6,586 nucleotides of DNA from JBFLVQ01 sp040758525 (GTDB lineage: Bacteria; Acidobacteriota; Blastocatellia; Chloracidobacteriales; JADJPF01): NCBI GenBank assembly GCA_040758525.1, contig JBFLVQ010000544.1, positions 1-6,586 on the forward strand, read 5' to 3'. The position numbers and the translations under genes were made by a program. The notes under the pieces were generated by a model. It saw only the letters and a program-made list of their open reading frames with translations. It made no database searches and had not been told where the DNA came from. Below, one piece after another: positions 1 to 6,530 of the stretch (position 1 is the first letter of the stretch; each line of letters begins with the position of its first letter).

Positions 1-728
1 GCTATCTCACTGAGTTGATAGGGAGAATTTTTCAGCTCTTTGGCGGCCCAGTTGATGCGAAGTTGGCGTAGATAAGCAGAAGGTGTGACACCATAATAGG
101 CACGAAAGGCGCGAGCAAGATAGACAGGATGAACTTGTGCTGTTGTTGCTAGATCAGCGATACGTAACTCTTCAGCAAAATGGTCATGCAGTAGATCGTG
201 AACATTACGCAGCCACTTAGGTGGAGTAGCAGTGCGGCGAGTTAAATTGAGATATTGTCTGGCTGCTACTGCTAAAAGCTCCAGAGTTAATCCTTCTAGT
301 CCAAGCTGAGAGACGGTATCTGCTACTCTTAATTCTCTGTGAATCTGCTGTGCAATAGTATTAAGCCGAGCATCACGCCATTGTGAGACAGTTTCAAAGA
401 TACGACTACACGGTCTAATCGCATCTAGCCGCTTGTCATCGATCTCGATCACCAAATTATGTCCACCAATCTTTCCAAACCTATTTGCATGCTGCTTTCC
501 TGGCGGACGAAAAAGAATACTAGACTGCACGCAGGTCTCCGTGCGATTCATATACGACTCATCAAAACTGCCCTTGAGTAAGATGGTGATGGTTGCTCGC
601 GCATGTGCGTGTGCTGACAGTGAGTATAACGGAGGATGTTTAGCTTCTGTAAAGAATAGATCTGCTGCCGTGGCCTCACGTATACAGTCTTCTCGATTGG
701 CTGGTACCGGCACATAAATATCTGGCAT
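1..728 (-). CDS. AraC-family transcriptional regulator, C-terminus cut off by the window edge
   Basis: This reading frame runs leftward and stays open to the left edge, so 242 codons are visible. Residues about 35-100 look like an AraC-type cupin sensor: a His-rich strand (HAHARATITILLKGSF, 40-55) and a PPGKQH segment (75-80). Residues about 185-242 match the AraC DNA-binding domain. The first helix-turn-helix is complete (LRIADLATTAQVHPVYLARAF, with Tyr-Gly-Val-Thr-Pro after it) and the second begins at LSEI before the cut. Family members are usually about 290-300 residues, so roughly 50 are probably missing. The start is the first ATG after an in-frame TGA 12-14 bases upstream, with a GGTGAG ribosome site. 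It is divergent from the decarboxylase operon, and AraC proteins commonly activate the neighbouring operon on binding a small ligand. The ligand here is unknown; an amino acid or amine is an inference from context. Confidence 0.9.
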   Translation of the reverse strand, partial: MPDIYVPVPANREDCIREATAADLFFTEAKHPPLYSLSAHAHARATITILLKGSFDESYMNRTETCVQSSILFRPPGKQHANRFGKIGGHNLVIEIDDKRLDAIRPCSRIFETVSQWRDARLNTIAQQIHRELRVADTVSQLGLEGLTLELLAVAARQYLNLTRRTATPPKWLRNVHDLLHDHFAEELRIADLATTAQVHPVYLARAFRAYYGVTPSAYLRQLRINWAAKELKNSPYQLSEI

Positions 729-792
729 ATTTTGATTATCTCACCCACATTTAACACAAGCAAGCCATCTTTCTTGCATTGTAACTAGACTG

Positions 793-825
793 AGGTTGGC
801 ATTGTTCTAAATAGGTTGCAATTGT
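793..825. promoter_or_regulatory. Candidate AraC-type operator: two direct repeats 20 bp apart
   Basis: AGGTTGGCATTGT (793-805) and AGGTTGCAATTGT (813-825) agree at 11 of 13 positions and start 20 bp apart, about two helical turns. AraC-family monomers typically bind such direct half-sites on one DNA face. A weaker partial copy, GCATTGT, lies at 776-782. The pair sits in the divergent spacer next to the regulator gene, and its right edge would abut the -35 region of the candidate decarboxylase promoter. Binding is inferred, not shown. Confidence 0.45.
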
Positions 826-828
826 ACA

Positions 829-857
829 AGACGATTAAGACTAAAGCTTCATATAGT
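829..857 (+). promoter_or_regulatory. Weak candidate promoter for the decarboxylase operon
   Basis: TATAGT (852-857) is a reasonable -10 box (5 of 6 to TATAAT) on the rightward strand. No good -35 hexamer lies 16-18 bp upstream; positions 829-834 read AGACGA. A poor -35 beside an operator is the usual design for an activator-dependent promoter, which fits AraC-type control. A start near 864 would leave a leader of about 50 nt that includes the palindrome at 878-887. GATAAT at 873-878 is an alternative -10. Confidence 0.25.
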
Positions 858-877
858 AGGAATATTGGCACTGATAA

Positions 878-887
878 TGGCTAGCCA
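878..887. repeat. 10-bp perfect palindrome ahead of the decarboxylase
   Basis: TGGCTAGCCA is a perfect inverted repeat 26 bp before the decarboxylase ATG. A second nested arrangement is also present: ATTGGC (864-869) pairs with GCCAAT (884-889). The site could be an operator for a dimeric repressor or a small hairpin in the leader mRNA. Palindromes this short also occur by chance. Confidence 0.3.
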
Positions 888-913
888 ATTCTTACTAATT
901 CAGAAGGGAATTT

Positions 914-2413
914 ATGAGTCAATATAGAGTTGATATAAGCCAGCAGAATACTCTTAATGAAGAGACATTAGATCCATCAAACTGGGATGAGCTTCGCTCA
1001 TTAGGACATCAGATGTTAGATGAGATGCTTGATTATCTTGCTACAGTGCGCACTAGACCGGTATGGCAGCCTGTACCAGAGGAGATTAAAAATCATTTCA
1101 AAGCTGCGCTACCTATTAATCCTGTTGAGCCTATGCAAGTGTACGAAGAGTTCAAGCAATATGTCTTACCATATCCAACCGGCAATATTCATCCAAGATT
1201 CTGGGGATGGGTAATGGGTACAGGCACACCCATAGGAATGCTAGCTGATATGCTAGCTGCTGGCATCAATGCGCATGTAGCAGGTTATGATCAAGCGGCA
1301 ACTTTTGTAGAAGAACAGGTAATCGCCTGGCTTGCCGAACTGATGGCAATGCCTGCTCAAACCAGCGGATTGTTGGTAAGCGGCGCAACCATAGCCAATC
1401 TTATTGGCCTTGCTACTGCGCGCAATATCAAAGCTGGATTTAACCTACGTGAGCAGGGATTGCAAGGTAATGAAAAGCCTCAACTGGTTCTCTATGGTTC
1501 AACCGAGACACATAGCTGGGCGCAAAAAGCAGTAGAATTATTAGGACTAGGCAACGAGGCTTTTCGCCGTATACCAGTGGATGATAATTTTCAAATCGAC
1601 ATGGACCTGTTATGCGAATCTATCTGTCTAGATCGTGCTAAAGGTCGTCGTCCATTTTGTGTAATTGGCAATGCAGGTACAGTCAATACCGGAGCAATAG
1701 ATGATTTAAATACTCTCGCCAGTATTTGTCGTAACGAGGATCTATGGTTACATGTGGATGGAGCTTTTGGAGCATTGGCAGCACTTTCACCAAAATTGAA
1801 GCCATTAGTTGCTGGAATAGAGAAGGCCGATTCACTAGCTTTTGACCTGCATAAATGGGGATATCTTCCTTATGGAGTTGCCTGTGTGTTGGTGCTAGAT
1901 AGCGATGCGCACCAACGTAGTTTCTCTGTTACTCCTAGCTACCTTACCAAGATGTCTCGTGGTATTGCGGCAAAACCTCTATACTTTGCTGATTTAGGAA
2001 TTGAACTATCACGCAGCTTTCGTGCACTGAAAGTATGGATGTCGTTTAAGACACATGGTGTGAATGCCTATGCCCGATTAATCGAACAGAACGTCGAGCA
2101 GGCGCATTATCTTTATCAATTAATTGAGACACAACCATTGTTAGAAGCGCTTGCCCCGGCACCATCAAATATTGTCTGTTTTCGTTTTCGTAGCGATGCG
2201 CTAGACAACTTGCAGCTTAACAGATTGAACCAGGAGATCCTACTACAAGTACAAGAGAGTGGCTTAGCAATAATATCCAGTACTATGATTGGTGAGAAGT
2301 TTGCACTACGAGTAGCTAACACTAATCACCGTTCGTTACGATCTGATTTTGAACTGCTTGTGCAAGCGATTGTCAGTATTGGCCAGACACTCTTAGGTGA
2401 TGGCTTAAATTAA
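914..2413 (+). CDS. PLP-dependent group II decarboxylase, aromatic-L-amino-acid decarboxylase type
   Basis: The 499-residue protein is a full-length pyridoxal-5'-phosphate decarboxylase, close to the usual 470-510 residues. PLP-binding landmarks are visible: His200 in STETHSW, which should stack on the cofactor ring; the IGNAGTVNTGAID segment (251-263); Asp282 in HVDGAFG, which should contact the pyridine nitrogen; and Lys314 in DLHKWGY, the Schiff-base lysine. Tyr343 in PSYLTK aligns with the loop tyrosine that protonates the product in aromatic decarboxylases. Keeping Tyr rather than Phe favours simple decarboxylation over aldehyde synthesis. The likely reaction is release of CO2 from an amino acid to give an amine in the cytoplasm. 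Tryptophan, tyrosine, phenylalanine or another amino acid cannot be told apart from motifs. An AGAAGGGA ribosome site supports the start. It is the first gene of an operon with the RidA gene and ends in tandem stops (TAATAA). Confidence 0.9.
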   Translation: MSQYRVDISQQNTLNEETLDPSNWDELRSLGHQMLDEMLDYLATVRTRPVWQPVPEEIKNHFKAALPINPVEPMQVYEEFKQYVLPYPTGNIHPRFWGWVMGTGTPIGMLADMLAAGINAHVAGYDQAATFVEEQVIAWLAELMAMPAQTSGLLVSGATIANLIGLATARNIKAGFNLREQGLQGNEKPQLVLYGSTETHSWAQKAVELLGLGNEAFRRIPVDDNFQIDMDLLCESICLDRAKGRRPFCVIGNAGTVNTGAIDDLNTLASICRNEDLWLHVDGAFGALAALSPKLKPLVAGIEKADSLAFDLHKWGYLPYGVACVLVLDSDAHQRSFSVTPSYLTKMSRGIAAKPLYFADLGIELSRSFRALKVWMSFKTHGVNAYARLIEQNVEQAHYLYQLIETQPLLEALAPAPSNIVCFRFRSDALDNLQLNRLNQEILLQVQESGLAIISSTMIGEKFALRVANTNHRSLRSDFELLVQAIVSIGQTLLGDGLN

Positions 2414-2429
2414 TAAGAGGTAGCAGAAG

Positions 2430-2909
2430 ATGATTATTGAGAAGAAGATTGTTGAGCTAGGTTTGATACTACCAGCAGAATTCAAAAATCCTACCGGGAA
2501 AGCCTATCCATTTTCATGGGTTCGTGTACGAGGAAACCATGCCTATATTTCAGGACATTTACCATTGAATGAGGATGGTAGTTTAGCCGAACCGATAGGT
2601 AAAGTTGGTAGTGATCTATCATTAGAAGAGGGCAAACAGGCTGCGCGGCTGGTTGCTCTGTCAATGCTTAGCAGTCTAAAACGTGAGCTAGGAGATCTAG
2701 ATCGTGTTAGCGCTTGGTTAAGAGCCTTAGGTATGGTAAATATCGCGCCTGGCTTCAAACAGATTCCTGCTATTGTTAATGGATTCTCTGAACTAATTGT
2801 TGAGGTGTATGGTCCAGAGCGAGGCCTACATTCTAGGGCTGCTGTGGGTATGGCAGAACTACCTTTTGGCGTAGCTGTAGAGGTTGAGGCCGAGGTTGAA
2901 ATCAGTTAA
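2430..2909 (+). CDS. RidA/YjgF/UK114-family protein, long form
   Basis: The 159-residue protein belongs to the RidA superfamily. It has an N-terminal segment ending in a strand with SGHLP (41-45), a central helix (LSLEEGKQAARLVALSMLSSL, from 63), and a C-terminal block HSRAAVGMAELPFGVAVEVE. Arg136 there aligns with the conserved arginine that binds the carboxylate in enamine/imine deaminases such as E. coli RidA. Classical RidA is about 130 residues; this length and the N-terminal extension resemble the longer chorismate-mutase-like subfamily, where deaminase activity is not always proven. The protein probably forms a trimer. An AAGAGG ribosome site lies 9 nt before the ATG, and the gene follows the decarboxylase by 16 nt, so the two are almost certainly cotranscribed. 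A role in hydrolysing reactive imine or enamine by-products of the PLP enzyme is plausible but inferred. Confidence 0.88.
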   Translation: MIIEKKIVELGLILPAEFKNPTGKAYPFSWVRVRGNHAYISGHLPLNEDGSLAEPIGKVGSDLSLEEGKQAARLVALSMLSSLKRELGDLDRVSAWLRALGMVNIAPGFKQIPAIVNGFSELIVEVYGPERGLHSRAAVGMAELPFGVAVEVEAEVEIS

Positions 2910-2934
2910 TTGGAAATCGAGCAGTAGAGACAAT

Positions 2935-4272
2935 TTAATCGATCGGTAATTTTTTATGCTTAAAAGTATCTGCATTGGCACCAGTGTAGCTTGCCACTAC
3001 CTGTCCTTTGCCGTAGAGCTTGTATTTGTAGGAGACTAGCCCTTCCAACCCTACTGGTCCACGTGCATGCAGTTTATTTGTACTGATGCCTACTTCCGCA
3101 CCTAAGCCATAGCGGAAGCCATCGGCAAATCGGGTCGAAGCATTATGATAGACACCGGCAGAATCGACTCCATCAAGAAAGCGTGCGGCTGTCTGTTTAT
3201 CCTCTGTAACGATCGTATCAGTATGACCTGAGCCATAAGTGTTGATATGATCAATTGCCTCATCTAAGCTTGCTACAATCTTTATTGCCAGGATAGGAGC
3301 ACAGTATTCCGTATGCCAATCTTCTTCACTGGCTGGCTGCAATGGAAACTGTCGCGCAAGCGCACACGTCTCAGCACAAGCATATATTTGCACACCTGCA
3401 GTTGTTAATCGTGTAAGCAGTGGCACAAGCAATCTAGCCGCGGCATTACGATGTATTAGCAATGTCTCTACCGAATTACAAGCAGCAGGATATTGGAGTT
3501 TACTGTCATAGACGATCTCGATTGCCATCTGTATATCTGCAGCATCATCTATGTAGATATGGCAAATACCTTCAGCATGTCCTAGCACAGGGATACTTGT
3601 ATTTGCCTGTATATATCGCACCAGTTCATTCGAACCGCGTGGGATCACTAGATCAATGTAGTTATTGAGTGATAACAGTGTATTCACCTGTTCACGATCA
3701 GTTAGTAGACTGATCGCATAGGTGGGAATATCGGAGAATTCCGCAAGCGCAGTATGGATTACTCGAACCAGTGCATTAGTCGAATAGGTTGCTTCACGAC
3801 CGCCCTTTAGAATCGCAGCATTACCAGACTTGAGGGCCAGCGCGCTGATCTGGGTTACGGCATCAGGACGTGATTCAAAGATAATTGCTAGTACACCAAG
3901 TGGGCAACTTACTTTGTGCAGTTCTAAATTATCATCAAGCTGTGTACGGGCAAGCAATTGACCACTGGGATCAGGCAATGCGGCAACTGCCCGCACAGCC
4001 GCGGCCATATCCATAATTTTATTACGGTCGAGTCTTAAACGGTCATAAAGCGACTGTGCCATCTTTCCTGCTGTTACCAACTGGCGGGCTTCCCTCTGAT
4101 CTTCTTCATTAGCGGCAAGGATCTTGTCGGCATTTGCAATTAACTGTGTAGCAATCCCATACAAGGCGCGATCCTTAATCTCTCTGGGAACTATCGCAAG
4201 TTGCCGTGCCGCGCGTTTAGCAGCACGCGCTACCTCTAGGATCTCCTCGCTAGCGATGTTAACACGAGTCAT
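2935..4272 (-). CDS. proA: Gamma-glutamyl phosphate reductase (glutamate-5-semialdehyde dehydrogenase)
   Basis: This enzyme uses NADPH to reduce gamma-glutamyl phosphate to glutamate-5-semialdehyde, the second step of proline synthesis. It has the aldehyde-dehydrogenase fold. Visible landmarks are GVLAIIFESRPD (126-137) and LKGGREA (155-161) in the cofactor domain, the catalytic Cys265 in YPAACNSVETLL, and the ProA signature around EAIDHINTYGSGHTDTI (338-354). ARGPVGLEGL (403-412) is also typical. At 445 residues it is about 28 longer than the E. coli enzyme (417). The extra part is a C-terminal tail after SYKYKLYGKG that ends in FKHKKLPID; a similar tail occurs, from memory, in some other lineages. 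The start has a strong GGGAGG ribosome site 5 nt away. It is the last gene of the operon, 31 nt after proB, and convergent with the RidA gene. Confidence 0.97.
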   Translation of the reverse strand: MTRVNIASEEILEVARAAKRAARQLAIVPREIKDRALYGIATQLIANADKILAANEEDQREARQLVTAGKMAQSLYDRLRLDRNKIMDMAAAVRAVAALPDPSGQLLARTQLDDNLELHKVSCPLGVLAIIFESRPDAVTQISALALKSGNAAILKGGREATYSTNALVRVIHTALAEFSDIPTYAISLLTDREQVNTLLSLNNYIDLVIPRGSNELVRYIQANTSIPVLGHAEGICHIYIDDAADIQMAIEIVYDSKLQYPAACNSVETLLIHRNAAARLLVPLLTRLTTAGVQIYACAETCALARQFPLQPASEEDWHTEYCAPILAIKIVASLDEAIDHINTYGSGHTDTIVTEDKQTAARFLDGVDSAGVYHNASTRFADGFRYGLGAEVGISTNKLHARGPVGLEGLVSYKYKLYGKGQVVASYTGANADTFKHKKLPID

Positions 4273-4303
4273 TTTATCCTCCCAGATGACAGATGGTATA
4301 TGA

Positions 4304-5482
4304 TCAAGGCTTTAACAGGACAATATTATCGCGTGTGATCAGAGCATCGTAATTTTTTTCAACCAGCAATCGTGAGATATTGTCAGAGTGTAGGCCAAGT
4401 AGTTTGGCAGCATCAGTGCTTGAATAATTTACGATTCCACGCGCAAACTCTACACCATTGTTGTCAACAATGCTTACGACATCGCCACGTTGAAAATCCT
4501 CTTCCAGTTTTAGCACACCAGCCGGTAATAAAGATGCCTTACGCTCAATAAGCGCAGTCTTGGCACCAGTATTAACAATCACACGACCAGCAACTGTGGT
4601 GGCATAGGCAATCCAACGTTTCTTACTTGGTAGATGTGAATTGGGTAGGAAAAGTGTGCCTACCTCTTCACCTGTAAAGATACGGTCTAGTATGTTGGGT
4701 TGACGTCCATTGGCGATAATTGCATAACCTCCAGCACTAGTGGCAATACGTGCAGCGGTCAATTTCGTTTTCATTCCACCGCGTCCACGACCACCCGCAC
4801 CATCAGCGTATTGCTCGATCTCTGGGGTGATTTCTGGCACAGTAGCGATCAACTGAGCCTTACTATTTTTGATTGGATTAGCAGTATAGAGTCCATCCAC
4901 ATCCGAGAGAATCACCAGTAGATTGGCATCGACTTTACTCATCACCAGTGCTGATAGACGATCATTATCACCAAAAACAGGCTCTCGACCCTGCTCGACT
5001 GTTGTCTCTAACTCTATTGTCGAGACGGTGTCATTCTCATTGATTATTGGAACGCTGCCGAGCTCTAGTAGCTTGCCCAGTGTGGCCTGTAGATTAAGGT
5101 AGCGCCGACGATTGGTAAAATCATCCTCTGTAAGTAGTACTTGTGCTGTGATAAGACCAAGCTTCTCAAAACCTTCTTCATAGATCGCCATTAGCCGACT
5201 TTGGCCAATTGCTGCACAGGCCTGTTTAAGGTTGAGCTGTTTGGGTCGCCGTGTTAGCTGCAATCGTTGCGCGCCCAAACCTACTGCACCAGAGGAGACC
5301 AGAATTACCTCTTTACCCTGTTTATGTAGATTTGCTACCGATTCGATAAAGCTGTAAATACGGCCCAGCGCGACGGCGCCATCATCACGCATAATTACAT
5401 TTGTACCAACTTTGATGACTACACGCCGGGTTGCTATTACATCTGCACGTGTTACTGTATCTGGCTTCTTGTTACTACCCAT
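4304..5482 (-). CDS. proB: Glutamate 5-kinase with C-terminal PUA domain
   Basis: This enzyme phosphorylates glutamate with ATP to gamma-glutamyl phosphate, the committed and usually proline-inhibited step of proline synthesis. The amino-acid-kinase domain spans about residues 19-265: VVIKVGTN (21-28, Lys24), SSGAVGLG (63-70), INENDTVS (147-154), FGDNDRLSA (170-178), SDVDGLY (193-199) and the family signature GRGGMKTKL (233-241). A PUA domain follows at about 297-375, starting GRVIVNTGAKTAL. At 392 residues it is somewhat longer than E. coli ProB (367), partly because of an 18-residue N-terminal lead before the first strand. Its GGGGA ribosome site lies inside the end of proC, and only 4 nt separate the two reading frames, so translational coupling is likely. 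The labile product is passed to ProA, encoded next. Confidence 0.97.
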   Translation of the reverse strand: MGSNKKPDTVTRADVIATRRVVIKVGTNVIMRDDGAVALGRIYSFIESVANLHKQGKEVILVSSGAVGLGAQRLQLTRRPKQLNLKQACAAIGQSRLMAIYEEGFEKLGLITAQVLLTEDDFTNRRRYLNLQATLGKLLELGSVPIINENDTVSTIELETTVEQGREPVFGDNDRLSALVMSKVDANLLVILSDVDGLYTANPIKNSKAQLIATVPEITPEIEQYADGAGGRGRGGMKTKLTAARIATSAGGYAIIANGRQPNILDRIFTGEEVGTLFLPNSHLPSKKRWIAYATTVAGRVIVNTGAKTALIERKASLLPAGVLKLEEDFQRGDVVSIVDNNGVEFARGIVNYSSTDAAKLLGLHSDNISRLLVEKNYDALITRDNIVLLKP

Positions 5483-5486
5483 GTAG

Positions 5487-6305
5487 CTATTTCCCCAATT
5501 CGCTTGCTACCTTTGCCGCTGTTTCTACTCCACGTGCTAGTACTGAGCGTATACGTCCATCCTCAAGCGCAAGGATACCGGCAATTGTACAGCCGGCTGG
5601 CGTAGTGACATCATCTTTGAGAGCAGCCGGGTGTTTGCCAGTTGCCAGTACCATTTCAGCGGCACCTAGCGTCATCTGTGCGACCAACTCTGTTGCCACT
5701 TGGCGCGGCAAACCACGCATTACTCCACCATCGGCAAGCGCCTCGATAATTATGTAGATGAATGCTGGCCCACTCGCGCTAAGTCCTGTTACTGTGTCCA
5801 TATGCTTCTCTTCCAGCTCAATAAAACGTCCCATAGGAGAGAAGATTTCGCGTGCCACAGCAACGTGCTCATCATTGGCATGCGAACCCTTGGCTACTAC
5901 TGTCATACCTTTGCCTATGAAACAGGGTGTATTGGGCATGGCGCGCAATACAGCACAGTGAGCGCCTACAATATTCTCTATAAAGGTTGTGCTAATGCCT
6001 GCGGCAATCGAAATCAGCAGCGGATAGTGGCTAAGCGCTTCTTTGGCATGTAGACCTTCTAGTACTTTCTGGATATCTTTGGGTTTTACGCACAGTAGCA
6101 CAACGTTGGCCCAGCGGGCCATTTCGGTGTTATCAATTGAGCAGACAATACTCAACTCTTGGGCAAGCTGCTCGGCTGTCTTGCGGGTACGGGCGCTAGC
6201 GCGCAACTGTTCGGCTGCCACTTTGCCAGATCGTAACAGACCACCCGCGATAGCACGTCCCATTGTGCCTGAACCAATTATCGCAATGCGCTTATCAGCT
6301 AGCAT
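5487..6305 (-). CDS. proC: Pyrroline-5-carboxylate reductase
   Basis: This enzyme reduces 1-pyrroline-5-carboxylate to L-proline with NAD(P)H, the last step of the pathway. The 272-residue length is typical. The N-terminal Rossmann fold starts at RIAIIGSGTMGRAIAGGL (6-23), followed by CVKPKD (72-77) and MPNTP (123-127). The C-terminal dimerisation and active-site half holds GLSASGPAFIYIIIEALADGG (174-194) and the family signature DDVTTPAGCTIAG (231-243). The ATG has a GAGGAG ribosome site 8 nt upstream. It is the first gene of the proC-proB-proA operon and lies just downstream of a good promoter candidate. Having all three genes in one transcript gives the complete glutamate-to-proline route; in E. 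coli, by contrast, proC is separate from proBA. Confidence 0.97.
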   Translation of the reverse strand: MLADKRIAIIGSGTMGRAIAGGLLRSGKVAAEQLRASARTRKTAEQLAQELSIVCSIDNTEMARWANVVLLCVKPKDIQKVLEGLHAKEALSHYPLLISIAAGISTTFIENIVGAHCAVLRAMPNTPCFIGKGMTVVAKGSHANDEHVAVAREIFSPMGRFIELEEKHMDTVTGLSASGPAFIYIIIEALADGGVMRGLPRQVATELVAQMTLGAAEMVLATGKHPAALKDDVTTPAGCTIAGILALEDGRIRSVLARGVETAAKVASELGK

Positions 6306-6347
6306 TGATGAGTCTCCTCACAAACAAGAATAGTGGCAAAGTTATAC

Positions 6348-6376
6348 AGAATACCCGTCTATGTAACGCTTGTAAA
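6348..6376 (-). promoter_or_regulatory. Candidate sigma70-type promoter of the proCBA operon
   Basis: Read on the minus strand, TTTACA (6371-6376, 5 of 6 to TTGACA) is followed after exactly 17 bp by TATTCT (6348-6353, 4 of 6 to TATAAT). Transcription would start near 6341, leaving a leader of about 36 nt before proC. TATAAC (6341-6346) is an overlapping alternative -10 without a good -35. The short leader leaves no room for a T-box, riboswitch or attenuator. Confidence 0.5.
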
Positions 6377-6382
6377 TTCCTA

Positions 6383-6399
6383 CTAGTGACTGTCAGTAG
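6383..6399. promoter_or_regulatory. Imperfect palindrome upstream of the proCBA promoter, possible operator
   Basis: CTAGTGAC-T-GTCAGTAG has arms that pair at 7 of 8 positions around a central T; the inner TGAC/GTCA arms are perfect. It begins 7 bp upstream of the proposed proC -35 box, where an activator would commonly bind. The TGAC/GTCA half-sites resemble those of several regulator families, so no specific protein is named. Confidence 0.3.
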
Positions 6400-6500
6400 A
6401 GTATCAAAGCTGGCCAAGAAAAATATTTTGAAGCGACATTACAGTAATATGATTAAAAAAATTGCCTTATTACGCGTCATTAAATACGGAGAGCTAATAC

Positions 6501-6530
6501 TTGATAATGGATGTATGTTTGGGGTATATT
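6501..6530 (+). promoter_or_regulatory. Candidate rightward sigma70-type promoter for a gene beyond the window
   Basis: TTGATA (6501-6506, 5 of 6) and TATATT (6525-6530, 5 of 6) are separated by 18 bp on the plus strand. A start near 6537 would make an RNA that begins in the G-rich stretch 6538-6548 and leaves the window at 6586. Upstream, 6417-6460 is very AT-rich with A-tracts (AAAATATTTT at 6420-6429, seven A at 6454-6460). No gene with a convincing start is visible downstream inside the window. Confidence 0.4.

Noticed and set aside
433..717. 94-codon plus-strand open frame
   Set aside because: It is antisense to the regulator's cupin domain, with composition expected of a shadow frame and no ribosome site.
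548..763. 71-codon minus-strand open frame starting MLVLNVGEI
   Set aside because: It overlaps the AraC-type regulator on the same strand in another frame and shows no family features. The regulator frame has recognisable cupin and helix-turn-helix motifs.
1239..1263. Tandem ATGCTAGCTG repeats
   Set aside because: They encode the repeated MLA residues of the conserved segment MLADMLAAG in the decarboxylase, so coding explains them.
2882..2899. Short direct repeat GAGGTTGA near the end of the RidA gene
   Set aside because: It encodes the alternating Glu-Val strand EVEAEVE conserved in the family.
2934..2954. CGATCG followed by a run of six T as a possible rightward terminator
   Set aside because: Only about three base pairs can form around the self-complementary core, so it is too weak for an intrinsic terminator.
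4760..4786. Arg in the ProB loop GRGGMKTKL, where many family members have Thr (GTGGM)
   Set aside because: As I recall the glutamate 5-kinase signature, this position is variable (G-x-G-G-M-x-T-K), so the catalytic motif is intact.
5431..6333. Several plus-strand open frames of 67-117 codons opposite proC and proB
   Set aside because: All are antisense to genes with complete catalytic motifs and have no ribosome sites or recognisable domains.
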